This document shows positions 8,376 to 16,077 of a DNA stretch of 28,937 nucleotides, one piece after another; position 1 is the stretch's first letter; the number at the start of each line of letters is the position of its first letter. The DNA is taken from positions 1-28,937 of the forward strand of contig JAGAWH010000028.1 in NCBI GenBank assembly GCA_017941505.1. Reading direction: 5' to 3'. The DNA is from Faecalicoccus sp. (GTDB lineage: Bacteria > Bacillota_I > Bacilli_A > Erysipelotrichales > Erysipelotrichaceae). The notes beneath the pieces are model-generated. The model was given only the letters and a program-made list of their open reading frames with translations, ran no database searches and was not told where the DNA came from. Both the position numbers and the translations under genes were made by a program.

Positions 8376-9658
8376 TTTGATTCCATCCTTACTTTTGCCG
8401 CATTGGCATGACCTTGAAGATTTTCTTCTTCAGCCATCTTTTGAATCATATTTCCATATTCCATTAAAGCTTCCTTTGTATAGTGCAAGAAGCTGGATTT
8501 CTTAATAAAGCTGTCAACACCTAAGGCGCTGGAGAAGCGGGCAGTTCCGCTGGTTGGCAATACGTGGTTACATCCGCCAAAGTAATCGCCGATACTTTCA
8601 CAGGTATAATATCCCAAGAATACCGAACCGGCATTGGTTACCTGGCCTAAGTATTTCATCGGATCTTCTACCATCAACTCCAAGTGCTCCGGGGCAATGG
8701 AATTGGAGAATTCAACGCATTCTTCTAAAGAATCACAAACAATTGCCTTTCCGTAATTGGCAAGTGATTGTTCGACAATAGCGCGTTTTGGAAGCACAGC
8801 AGATTGTTTAGCTAACTCATCATTAACCGCATTTAATACATCTGTATCGGTTGTAAGTAAGATAGGACTTGCCATCGGGTCATGTTCAGCCTGACTGAGA
8901 AGATCAGCTGCCACATATTCCGGATTGGCGTTTTTATCGGCAATCACTAGGATTTCACTTGGTCCGGCGATCATATCGATATCTACCTTACCAAACACAA
9001 GTTTCTTAGCAGCAGCCACAAAGATATTACCCGGACCGACAATCTTATCTACAGATGGAATTGACTCTGTTCCATAGGCAAGAGCTGCCACGGCTTGGGC
9101 ACCTCCGATCTTATAAATCTCATCGACACCGGCAATTTTAGCGGCATAGGCAATATTTGGATTGATGGTTCCTTCTTTGGAAGGAGGTGTTACCATCACA
9201 ATCCGCTTTACACCGGCGACTTTGGCAGGAATTGTATTCATTAATACGGAACTTGGATATTGCGCTCTTCCTCCCGGCACATAGATACCGACAGAAGCTA
9301 AAGGAAGTACTCTCTGTCCTAAGAAAATACCCATTTCCTTTGTCAAAATATATCCGTTCTGTTTCTGGGCTCTATGATAGAATTCAATATTCTTTTTGGC
9401 CTCATCCATCGCTTTGCAGAAATCCGAATCACATTTATGGATGGCATCTTCGATTTCCTTTTCACTGACACGGAAATCATCCATTTTAATGCCATCAAAC
9501 TTAAAAGTATATTCCTTACATGCTTCATCCCCTCTTGCACGTACATCGGCAATGATATTGGATGCAGCTAAAAGTACATCGTTGGATATTTCGGTATTAC
9601 GACTTTCCAGATAGGAAATTAATTCTTCTTTATTCTGTTTATCAATTATTGTCAGCAT
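8372..9658 (-). CDS. hisD: Histidinol dehydrogenase
   Basis: NAD- and zinc-dependent enzyme for the last two oxidation steps to histidine. 428 residues. Signature stretches are [53 protein letters not shown] and the zinc and substrate region [15 protein letters not shown]. The ATG lies inside the hisG coding end (17-bp overlap) with only a weak ribosome binding site, so its translation probably depends on HisG translation. Confidence 0.96.
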   Translation of the reverse strand: MLTIIDKQNKEELISYLESRNTEISNDVLLAASNIIADVRARGDEACKEYTFKFDGIKMDDFRVSEKEIEDAIHKCDSDFCKAMDEAKKNIEFYHRAQKQNGYILTKEMGIFLGQRVLPLASVGIYVPGGRAQYPSSVLMNTIPAKVAGVKRIVMVTPPSKEGTINPNIAYAAKIAGVDEIYKIGGAQAVAALAYGTESIPSVDKIVGPGNIFVAAAKKLVFGKVDIDMIAGPSEILVIADKNANPEYVAADLLSQAEHDPMASPILLTTDTDVLNAVNDELAKQSAVLPKRAIVEQSLANYGKAIVCDSLEECVEFSNSIAPEHLELMVEDPMKYLGQVTNAGSVFLGYYTCESIGDYFGGCNHVLPTSGTARFSSALGVDSFIKKSSFLHYTKEALMEYGNMIQKMAEEENLQGHANAAKVRMESK

Positions 9659-10286
9659 TTTTCTCTACCACGCTTTCTAAATCTTTGATGAAACGCATAA
9701 TCTCATCCCGTTTTAATTTGAACGCTGCCTTATTTACAATAACACGGGCCGATATGGAACATACATCATCCAGCACAACTAATCCGTTTTCCTTTAAGGT
9801 TGTACCTGTTTCCATAATATCCACGATGCCATCGCATAAGCCAAGTATCGGAGCTAACTCCACAGAACCATCAATTTTAATGATTTCAACTTCCATACCC
9901 CGGCTTAAGAAATAATTTCGGGCAACCGTTGGATATTTGGTGCCAATCTTAATATGGCCTACTTTATTGAAAAGATCATTTTCAGGTAAAGAAGCTACGA
10001 TAAATTTGCACTTTCCTACCTGAAGGTCCAACATTTCATAATAATCACTGCCACCTTCAATCAAAGTATCCTTACCTACTACACCTACATCGGCTACACC
10101 GTGTTCTACATAGGTAATACAGTCATTGGACTTTACCAAAAAGTAGCGGATATCTTTTTTTGTGTCAGGGAAAACTAAGGCTCTTCCTTTATTCTTTAAA
10201 TTTTCCACGCCGTAATCCAGTGATTCTAAGATTTCTACTGTCTTCTTTTCTAAACGACCTTTTGTCAGGGCTACCGATAAACTCAT
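9642..10286 (-). CDS. hisG: ATP phosphoribosyltransferase, short catalytic form
   Basis: First committed step of histidine synthesis: joins ATP and PRPP. 214 residues, the short form lacking the C-terminal regulatory domain, which therefore needs HisZ. The motifs ALTKGRLEKK near the start and DGIVDIMETGTTLKENGL near residue 150-170 (PRPP site) are clear. GAGGAGG lies 7 bases before the ATG, within the end of hisZ (4-bp overlap). Confidence 0.96.
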   Translation of the reverse strand: MSLSVALTKGRLEKKTVEILESLDYGVENLKNKGRALVFPDTKKDIRYFLVKSNDCITYVEHGVADVGVVGKDTLIEGGSDYYEMLDLQVGKCKFIVASLPENDLFNKVGHIKIGTKYPTVARNYFLSRGMEVEIIKIDGSVELAPILGLCDGIVDIMETGTTLKENGLVVLDDVCSISARVIVNKAAFKLKRDEIMRFIKDLESVVEKNADNN

Positions 10287-11395
10287 ATCGCTACCTCCTC
10301 TATCTTGATCTCTTCAGCCTGGTACGGAACCGTCTCTACAATATGGTCCTTACGAAGTTTAGCCGCCTGTTTCATCGCTTCTAACTGTTTTGAAAGCGGA
10401 TAATACAGACAAATCTTCTTTTTGGAAACCGGAGTTAATACATCTAATAGATAATCCAGCTTTACACTGAATCCGCAGGCAGGAACATCAAGTCCAAACA
10501 ATGATAACAAACGATCATAACGGCCTCCGGAGATGACACTGGTTCCCACACCTTCTACAAAGCCTTCAAATATAATACCTGTGTAGTAATCAAGATGCGG
10601 TACCTTACCTAAGTCAAAGCTGAAATGCGAATAACCCAGTGCTTTTAATTGTTTATCCAGCTGTTTTAAACGGGAAATCACATCCACTAATTTCGGACTG
10701 AAACTGATATTTTCAGCCTGATCAAGGCATTCTTCCGTTCCGTTTAATAACGGAAGCTGCAAGAAAAAGCTTTTCTCAGATGGTTTTAAATTTAAAGATG
10801 ATAGATATTCTTTTAACTCCACCATACTTTTATTATCAATCAATGATGCCAGCACAGCGGATTGTTCTTTATCTAAACTGGTTAAAGAAACAGCTGTTTT
10901 AAAGAAATCAGAGTTTCCGATCTCCAGTGTATAGGTAGGGCTGTTAAAAGATTCCATCGTATCTAATGCACACATCAAGACTTCCAAATCACTGTTCTCA
11001 TCCAAACCAATCAATTCTACTCCGCAATCGGTTACTTCAGAGCGCTTGCCTCCAAAAGATTGACGCACCTTATAAACGTTAGAATTATAGTAGAACCTAA
11101 GCGGCATTGGCTCATCCTTAAACTTGGAAGCAGCTACCCTTGCGATCGGAACTGTCATATCCACACGTAAAGAAAGAATATTTCCTTCCGAATCAAAGAA
11201 CTTATACATCTCCTGATCCTGCAGTTCGGTAAATGCCATTTGATAAGTCTGATAAAATTCAATCGAAGGTGTCACAATCTCACGATACCCATATTGTTGG
11301 AAGACTGTTTCAATTCGATTTCCAAGATCTCTTTTCTTATCTACTTCTTCAGGAATGATATCTCTCATTCCTAACGGAATTTGTATATGATTCAT
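10283..11395 (-). CDS. hisZ: ATP phosphoribosyltransferase regulatory subunit
   Basis: HisRS-like protein that lacks aminoacylation function and activates and feedback-regulates short HisG. 370 residues from ATG at 11395 (MNHIQIPLGMRD), chosen because GGGAGGG sits 6 bases upstream. Upstream in-frame codons fall in the T-box terminator region. The class II synthetase-like core is visible as FYQTYQM, SLRVDMTVPIAR, PLRFYYNSNVYKV, YYTGIIFEGF and SGGRYDRLL. It is the promoter-proximal gene of the his operon. Confidence 0.93.
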   Translation of the reverse strand: MNHIQIPLGMRDIIPEEVDKKRDLGNRIETVFQQYGYREIVTPSIEFYQTYQMAFTELQDQEMYKFFDSEGNILSLRVDMTVPIARVAASKFKDEPMPLRFYYNSNVYKVRQSFGGKRSEVTDCGVELIGLDENSDLEVLMCALDTMESFNSPTYTLEIGNSDFFKTAVSLTSLDKEQSAVLASLIDNKSMVELKEYLSSLNLKPSEKSFFLQLPLLNGTEECLDQAENISFSPKLVDVISRLKQLDKQLKALGYSHFSFDLGKVPHLDYYTGIIFEGFVEGVGTSVISGGRYDRLLSLFGLDVPACGFSVKLDYLLDVLTPVSKKKICLYYPLSKQLEAMKQAAKLRKDHIVETVPYQAEEIKIEEVAI

Positions 11396-11414
11396 GATAA
11401 CCCTCCCTAATAAT

Positions 11415-11442
11415 AAAAAAACTTCCATCCAAAGGACGAAAG
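11415..11442 (-). terminator. Regulated terminator of the his T-box
   Basis: Minus strand reads CTTTCGTCC, loop TTT, GGATGGAAG (9 bp with two G-T pairs), then seven T. The CGTCC arm is also the 3' side of the T-box antiterminator, so the two structures exclude each other. Confidence 0.92.
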
Positions 11443-11660
11443 TAAAAACTTACGTGGTTCCACCTTATTTTATTGATACCTCACGATATCAACCTCTTCG
11501 AGTACTAACATACTCTAGCCTTGTAACGGAGGCATCCGGATAAAACTACTATGACTTCGCCCTACCAGCTCCGGGATGTGTTCATGTGGGTTTACTGTTT
11601 CCTTACACCGACCGGAAACTCTCTATAAGTAAAGGACCAGACTACTATTTCCCTTCATCG
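11415..11660 (-). promoter_or_regulatory. T-box leader (His) controlling the his operon
   Basis: Minus-strand leader with the T-box landmarks in order. It has a Stem I AGAGAG motif, paired TTTACT/AGTAAA and GTTTCC/GGAAAC with the GGTCGGTG bulge region between. The specifier loop reads GAACACATCCCGGAG, with CAC (His) at 11578-11580. CCGTTAC follows at 11523-11529, then a Stem III hairpin TTGATATC-GTGA-GGTATCAA. The T-box sequence AAGGTGGAACCACG occupies 11453-11466, with a terminator after it. The antiterminator pairs AAGG and ACG with CGTCCTT across the bulge, competing with the terminator. Uncharged tRNA-His should promote readthrough into hisZ. Confidence 0.93.
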
Positions 11661-11676
11661 CTTCATATATGCATTT

Positions 11677-11705
11677 AGTATAGTTAAAATTATGAAAAAA
11701 ATCAA
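11677..11705 (-). promoter_or_regulatory. Promoter of the his operon leader
   Basis: TTGATT (11700-11705), 17-bp spacer, TATACT (11677-11682) on the minus strand. The predicted start near 11670 lies shortly upstream of the T-box Stem I. Confidence 0.75.
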
Positions 11706-11728
11706 TAAAAATGAAAATGTTTACAAAC

Positions 11729-11765
11729 GAAAAAAGACCTTGATGAAATGTTTCATCAATGGTCT
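11729..11765 (-). terminator. Terminator after the NTF2-like gene
   Basis: Long hairpin: AGACCATTGATGAAA pairs with TTTCATCAAGGTCT with one bulged base and a 2-nt apical gap, followed on the minus strand by TTTTTTC. It begins 7 bp beyond the coding end and separates this unit from the his promoter. Confidence 0.88.
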
Positions 11766-11771
11766 AAAGAA

Positions 11772-12134
11772 TTAGTGAATTAATGCGGTAAATGTGAATT
11801 GAATCAGTTTCCAATCATCATTCTGGTTTTGGTAAACCTCAGTTACCATAAAGTGATGCGTAGTATCTTTTCCATCCAGCAGCAGCCCGTAGTCAACATC
11901 TGTCAACATAATAGCGGTATCACCAAACATATGGATCTCACGGTTATGGATATCAATATTGGTAGGATGGAAAATATCTTTTGTATAGTAATTGATTTCC
12001 TTATTTAAGTCTGCATTGGTTCCAATGTGAACAAAATGACAGTTAGGATCGGATACAGAACGCATCATTTCATCGCTTTGTTCCATCATGCCGTTCCAGA
12101 ACGTATCGGAAGCTTTAATAATTTTTTCTTTCAT
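11772..12134 (-). CDS. NTF2-like / SnoaL-fold protein
   Basis: 120-residue soluble protein resembling the NTF2-like superfamily (DUF4440/SnoaL-like). An N-terminal helix (KIIKASDTFWNGM) is followed by FVHIGTNADLNKEINYY, then alternating beta strands such as IHMFGDTAIMLTDVDY, HHFMVTEVYQ and WKLIQFTFTAL. In other members this fold forms a small cone-shaped pocket. No catalytic assignment is possible here. It starts 11 bp after the aldo/keto reductase with a good GGAGAG site, so the two are co-transcribed and may act on related small molecules (inference). Confidence 0.75.
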   Translation of the reverse strand: MKEKIIKASDTFWNGMMEQSDEMMRSVSDPNCHFVHIGTNADLNKEINYYTKDIFHPTNIDIHNREIHMFGDTAIMLTDVDYGLLLDGKDTTHHFMVTEVYQNQNDDWKLIQFTFTALIH

Positions 12135-12145
12135 TGTGTCTCTCC

Positions 12146-13012
12146 TTAATCATGAATATTTCTGCGGTTCAAGAATTGTACCAATTTCGGATCAAAATGA
12201 TTGATGATTTCGCTGTGATCAAGCGACCTTGCGGTAATAGCAGCCATTTCTTCATCCGTTAACGTGAAATCCAAAATATCTTTGTTTTGAAGCATGCGCT
12301 CCGGTTTAGTACTCTTCGGCAAGATAATGACCCCTCTCTGTACATTCCAGCGAAGTACGACCTGAGCAGCTGTTTTGCCGTATTTAGCACCGATGGCAGT
12401 CAATTCAGGGTCTGTGAAAATTCCGTGCTTCCCTTCTGCCAGCGGAGCCCACGCTTCAGGCTGAATACCCAATTCCTTCATATTTTCAAGGGCAGCGGTT
12501 TGGGCAAAGAAAGGATGAAGCTCAATTTGGTTTACTGCCGGTTTGATTTCAACGTTTTCTACCAGATTCATCAATACGTGTGGGAAAAAGTTCGATACAC
12601 CGATTGCTTTTAATTTGCCTGCTTTATAAGCATCTTCCATGGCGCGATATGCCGAGAAATAATCTCCCATTGCCTGGTGAAGCAGATACAAATCCAGATA
12701 TTCTAAGCCAAGATTGTTTAAAGAGGTGTCAATGGCTTTTGCGGCCATATCATAATTTTTCATATCCTGGACCCACATCTTAGATGTGATAAATAATTCT
12801 TCGCGGGTAACTGAACCGGATTCAATGGCTTCCTTGATCGCTGCACCTACCGCTTTTTCATTCATATAGGATGCAGCAGTATCAAACAAGCGATACCCTG
12901 CTTTGATCGCATCTAAAACAACCCTTTTACATTCTTTTTCATCCGGAATTTGAAATACTCCAAATCCAATCATCGGCATCTTTGCACCGGTATTTAATGT
13001 TGCATATTCCAT
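12146..13012 (-). CDS. Aldo/keto reductase
   Basis: 288-residue NADPH-dependent carbonyl reductase of the AKR superfamily (TIM barrel). The catalytic tetrad is visible: Asp44 and Tyr49 in FDTAASYM, Lys78 in TSKMW and His112 in LLHQ. The cofactor-binding LPKS tail motif is present around residue 230. Two features fit the AKR5-like 2,5-diketo-gluconate/glyoxal reductase group: NTGAKMPMIGFGVFQ and GVSNFFPHVL. Substrate cannot be read from sequence. First gene of a two-gene unit with the NTF2-like protein. Confidence 0.92.
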   Translation of the reverse strand: MEYATLNTGAKMPMIGFGVFQIPDEKECKRVVLDAIKAGYRLFDTAASYMNEKAVGAAIKEAIESGSVTREELFITSKMWVQDMKNYDMAAKAIDTSLNNLGLEYLDLYLLHQAMGDYFSAYRAMEDAYKAGKLKAIGVSNFFPHVLMNLVENVEIKPAVNQIELHPFFAQTAALENMKELGIQPEAWAPLAEGKHGIFTDPELTAIGAKYGKTAAQVVLRWNVQRGVIILPKSTKPERMLQNKDILDFTLTDEEMAAITARSLDHSEIINHFDPKLVQFLNRRNIHD

Positions 13013-13089
13013 ATTTTTGTTCTCCGTTTCTTCCTGTTTTCATACTACAATGTTCATTCAAAATAATAAAATGCCGAAAAGGAAAGGTA

Positions 13090-13108
13090 GTATACGTTTT
13101 ACGCATAC
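13090..13108. promoter_or_regulatory. Inverted repeat upstream of the aldo/keto reductase (possible operator)
   Basis: GTATACGT-TTT-ACGCATAC is an 8-bp inverted repeat with one mismatch, about 78 bp upstream of the reductase start. It lies directly after the metI terminator. The minus strand also contains TATACT within it, a possible -10. It could be the binding site of a repressor or activator; no regulator gene is adjacent. Confidence 0.4.
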
Positions 13109-13135
13109 AAAAAGAACCGATCATTGACCGGCTCT
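13108..13135 (-). terminator. Terminator of the met importer operon
   Basis: Minus strand AGAGCCGGTC, loop AAT, GATCGGTTCT (10 bp with two G-T pairs) followed by TTTTTG. The stem overlaps the metI stop codon. Confidence 0.85.
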
Positions 13136-13769
13136 AAGCTAAGCGTTTATAGAAGTGATTACCAATCATCTGAACAAGCTGTACAAGAACAATCAATACA
13201 GCTGAGCAGACTACTAAATAATCAAATTGATATCTTTGATAACCGAAACGGATGGCAACATCACCAAGTCCGCCGGCACCGACAGATCCTGCCATGGCGG
13301 TATATCCAATCAAGTTGATGATCAACAGACAAACATCATTGATCATAGACGGAAATGCTTCCTTCAAGTAAACTCTGGTAATGATCTGGAAGTTATTGGC
13401 ACCAAAGGAGCGGGCAGCTTCAATGACACCCGGATCTACCGAACGCAAAGAAGATTCAAATACACGGGCTACAAATGGGATAGCCGATATTGTCAAAGGA
13501 ACAATGGCAGCGGTAGAGCCGATTGCCTTACCCACAATTAAACGGGTAAACGGTATTACCAATACCAGTAAGATGATAAACGGAAAGCTTCTAAAAATAT
13601 TCACGATCAAGCTTAATGTTTCATATACCGGTTTATTTGGCTTTAAGCCATCATCTGCAGTTAATGTCAAAATAACGGCAGGAATAAATCCTAAAATAAT
13701 CGATAAGATGGTTGAAAAGAAAACCATATACAAGGTCTCTGTAGTCGCTTTAAATATAATATCAAACAT
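13134..13769 (-). CDS. metI: Methionine ABC transporter permease
   Basis: 211-residue integral membrane permease of the MetI family with about five transmembrane segments (for example TLYMVFFSTILSIILGFIPA at the N-terminus and VCSAVLIVLVQLVQMIG near the end). The cytoplasmic EAA loop reads VIEAARSFGANNFQII. I place the start at ATG 13769 (MFDIIF), with GGGAGG 9 bases upstream. The alternative ATG 21 bases earlier overlaps that site. The chosen start is one base after the metN stop. It works with MetN and MetQ. Confidence 0.92.
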   Translation of the reverse strand: MFDIIFKATTETLYMVFFSTILSIILGFIPAVILTLTADDGLKPNKPVYETLSLIVNIFRSFPFIILLVLVIPFTRLIVGKAIGSTAAIVPLTISAIPFVARVFESSLRSVDPGVIEAARSFGANNFQIITRVYLKEAFPSMINDVCLLIINLIGYTAMAGSVGAGGLGDVAIRFGYQRYQFDYLVVCSAVLIVLVQLVQMIGNHFYKRLA

Positions 13770-13770
13770 A

Positions 13771-14733
13771 CTATAGTACCTCCCATACAACTTCTTTTTC
13801 GGTTAGATAATCTAACACTTTCTGCTTATTCTCTTCACTGACATTGATAACTAAGCTTCCGTAGATATCGCTTCTAAAGTCTTCTAATTTTGCCCAGACA
13901 ATACTGAAATCGATATCTAACTCACGCGCAAGCTGTGTAATTACCGGATCACTGGACTTATCGGTGAAGAATAATTGAATATTAACGCCCTTATCCGGTA
14001 ACAATTCACTTTCTTCCTGTAAGAATTCCTTAACATCTTCATTTGGATGAACAAAAAGTTCCTCCGGTTTCCCTTCGGCAACAATATTACCGTTTTTAAG
14101 AAGCGATACTCTTTCACAGATCTGCTTCACAACTTCCATCTGATGGGTAACCACAATAATGGTAAGTCCCATCTCTTTGTTGATCTGCTGTAAAAGCGAT
14201 AAGATTTCTCTTGTGATACCCGGATCGAGTGCAGATGTGGCTTCATCACACAACAGAATTTCCGGATCTAATACTAAAGCTCTTGCGATCGCAACACGCT
14301 GTTTCTGTCCGCCGGACAATTCTCTTGGACGGCTCTCAGCCTTATCTTCCAAACCAACCAGTTTGAGTAAGCGCATGATCTTCGCTTTATTTTCCGGAGT
14401 ATTTTTCTTCTGTCCCCAGAACTGTAAAGGAAGTGCCACATTATCGTATACATTTAACTGATTCAAAAGGTTGAAGTTTTGAAAGATCATGCCCATCTTG
14501 CTTTGAAGAACCTGCAGATCCTTTTTGTGAATGCCGGATAATTCCTGTCCATTCACATTAATAGAACCTTTTTGAAAATCTTCCAATCCGTTGATACAGC
14601 GAAGAAGTGTTGATTTACCGGCACCGGACTGTCCGATAATGCCGTAGATTTCCTTATCCTGAATGGTTAAAGAAATATCTTTTAATACTTCTAAATCGCC
14701 GAAATTTTTATAAACATTTTTTATTTCAACCAT
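13771..14733 (-). CDS. metN: Methionine ABC transporter ATP-binding protein with NIL domain
   Basis: 320 residues. The ATPase part carries Walker A GQSGAGKST (34-42), signature LSGGQKQR and Walker B ILLCDEATSALD. The C-terminal segment from about residue 245 (VNIQLFFTDKSSDPVIT onward) is the ACT-like NIL domain. In characterised MetN proteins this domain binds methionine and inhibits transport. It is preceded by GGAGGG, by its own likely promoter, and by a terminator that separates it from metQ. Confidence 0.94.
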   Translation of the reverse strand: MVEIKNVYKNFGDLEVLKDISLTIQDKEIYGIIGQSGAGKSTLLRCINGLEDFQKGSINVNGQELSGIHKKDLQVLQSKMGMIFQNFNLLNQLNVYDNVALPLQFWGQKKNTPENKAKIMRLLKLVGLEDKAESRPRELSGGQKQRVAIARALVLDPEILLCDEATSALDPGITREILSLLQQINKEMGLTIIVVTHQMEVVKQICERVSLLKNGNIVAEGKPEELFVHPNEDVKEFLQEESELLPDKGVNIQLFFTDKSSDPVITQLARELDIDFSIVWAKLEDFRSDIYGSLVINVSEENKQKVLDYLTEKEVVWEVL

Positions 14734-14760
14734 AGTTCTCCCTCCTATGTTTTATTCGCT

Positions 14761-14788
14761 ATTCTAATTTAACAAAATTTTTGTTCAA
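14761..14788 (-). promoter_or_regulatory. Internal promoter of metNI with a palindrome in its spacer
   Basis: Minus strand TTGAAC (14783-14788), 16-bp spacer, TAGAAT (14761-14766); start expected near 14755, 22 nt before the metN ATG. The palindrome AACAAAA-T-TTTTGTT (14771-14785) lies between the two hexamers and overlaps the -35. It could be an operator or simply AT-rich symmetry. Confidence 0.5.
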
Positions 14789-14799
14789 TTAAAACAACA

Positions 14800-14838
14800 A
14801 ATAAAGAACAGCGACACCGAATTTTGGCATCGCTGCTC
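14800..14838 (-). terminator. Terminator between metQ and metN
   Basis: Minus strand GAGCAGCGATGCC, 7-nt loop, GGTGTCGCTGTTC (13 bp with a few G-T pairs), then TTTATTT, starting 14 bp past the metQ stop. It should reduce readthrough and so favour binding-protein over ATPase and permease expression. Confidence 0.75.
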
Positions 14839-14851
14839 ATTTAAAGTTTAC

Positions 14852-15691
14852 TTATTTCGCATTTGGATCTGTAAAGGCAACAACTACAGAATCGCCATAG
14901 TTCTTTTCAAGATATTCTTTTACTTCATCAGACTGAACAGCCTTGATTAAAGCCTTGATAGAATCCTTGTCTTCATCACCCTTGTTGACTACGATGTAGT
15001 TAATGTATTGATAAGCACCTTCGGATTCCGCATTTTCTACTATTAATGCATCCGCCAATTTCAAACCTGCATCTACTGCATAGTTACCGTTGATGACAGC
15101 TAATTGAACATCATCTAATACGTTTGGTAAGTTAGCTGCTTCTAGAGCAGTAATTTCATATCCGTTGTTGTTGGTGATTTCGGTTTCATCAAAGAAACCG
15201 TCACCGTTCTTGTCTTCTAATTCAATGATTCCGTTATCCTGAAGGATGGATAATGCGCGGGAACCATTTGTAGTATCATTCGGTACGGCAATGGAATCGC
15301 CTTCTTTTAATTCATCGATAGATTTAATAGAGTTTGACCATGCTCCCATCGGCTCTAAATGAACACCGGCAACCGCAACTAAGTTGGTTCCGTTTTCTGC
15401 ATTAAACTGGTCCATGTAGGCAATATGCTGGAAATAGTTGGCATCTAATTCACCGGCATCTAATGCGGTATTTGGCTGTACATAATCCGTAAATTCAACA
15501 ACTTCTAAAGTGTAACCTTCTTCTTCCAATACCGGAGCTACTGCATTGTTTAAAATGTCAGCATGCGGTGTAGGTGTAGCACCGATACGAATCACTTTAG
15601 ATTCTTCTTCTGTAGATGATGATGAATTTCCTGCACATCCTGCCAAAGATAGTGCCAAAGCACCTGCCAATAAGATCTTACTTAATTTCAT
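14852..15691 (-). CDS. metQ: Methionine-binding lipoprotein MetQ (NlpA family) with an EF-hand-like insertion
   Basis: 279 residues from ATG at 15691, chosen because GGAGGG lies 7 bases upstream. The N-terminus is a lipoprotein signal with lipobox SLAGC (Cys19). The mature domain shows the NlpA/MetQ pattern: VIRIGATPTPHADIL, YVQPNTALDAGELDANYFQH, VAGVHLEPMGAWSNSI, AVPNDTTNGSRALSIL, LAVINGNYAVDAGL and NYIVVNKGDED. It captures methionine outside the membrane and delivers it to MetNI. An unusual segment at 160-171, DKNGDGFFDETE, matches an EF-hand calcium loop in the ligand positions (D, N, D, G, D, E). It sits where other MetQ proteins usually have a loop before the phrase about 'I-EN'. The Met specifier in the leader supports methionine as substrate. 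Confidence 0.92.
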   Translation of the reverse strand: MKLSKILLAGALALSLAGCAGNSSSSTEEESKVIRIGATPTPHADILNNAVAPVLEEEGYTLEVVEFTDYVQPNTALDAGELDANYFQHIAYMDQFNAENGTNLVAVAGVHLEPMGAWSNSIKSIDELKEGDSIAVPNDTTNGSRALSILQDNGIIELEDKNGDGFFDETEITNNNGYEITALEAANLPNVLDDVQLAVINGNYAVDAGLKLADALIVENAESEGAYQYINYIVVNKGDEDKDSIKALIKAVQSDEVKEYLEKNYGDSVVVAFTDPNAK

Positions 15692-15719
15692 ACGTTTTCC
15701 CTCCTCTTTCTTTCTGCTT

Positions 15720-15990
15720 GAAAAGGAATTTGGGTGGGATCTATCAAGATGAAACACGCTCTTGTAGAGCGTGTAATTGATCAGCACTTATTTTAAACAA
15801 TCTCACGATTATTTCCTCTTCAAGTACGCTGAAATTCAGTTATACTCTATTGCGATAACGGGCAATCCCGGCAAGACCTACGTATCGACCCTGCAACTCC
15901 AAGACCATCTTCCATATAATTCGCCTGTTGATTTTCACCGTCTTCAACTCTCTTTAAAAGCTTATTATATGTACTCTTCTCTTCTTCGTT
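15720..15990 (-). promoter_or_regulatory. T-box leader (Met specifier) upstream of metQ, with atypical 3' domain
   Basis: Stem I pairs CATATAAT (15964-15971) with ATTATATG (15913-15920). It contains AGAGAG and the hairpin GTTGA/TCAAC around GACGGTGAAAA. The specifier loop GAAGATGGTCTTGGAG aligns with the his leader and places ATG (Met) at 15906-15908. CCGTTATC at 15854-15861, a Stem II-like hairpin, and Stem III AATAATC-GTGA-GATTGTT then match the his leader. Where AAGGTGGNACCNCG is expected, the RNA reads AAGTGCTGATCAATTACACG (15770-15789), lacking UGGN. The following hairpin ACACGCTCT/AGAGCGTGT (15754-15774) has only a weakly T-rich tail. A promoter is not clear in the AT-rich 15.99-16.08 kb stretch. 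Confidence 0.82.
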
Positions 15991-16077
15991 TTTCACTTTA
16001 CAAATGAAAGTCTATCACAATCCTTTGTTCTTGAATACTAAAACAAATAAATCGTTTGTTATAAAAAGAATTTATAA

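Noticed and set aside
15692..15787. N-terminal extension of MetQ (32 extra residues)
   Set aside because: Those codons lie in the T-box leader and the metQ ribosome binding site. The lipoprotein signal starts at 15691.
15720..15990. SAM (S-box) riboswitch upstream of metQ
   Set aside because: The S-box core is not seen, whereas AGAGAG, the specifier loop, CCGTTATC and Stem III match a T-box and align with the his leader.
16059..16077. TTATAAA/TTTATAA repeat after the oxidoreductase stop as a terminator
   Set aside because: AT-only stem without a T tail on the minus strand; probably just part of the AT-rich met promoter region.
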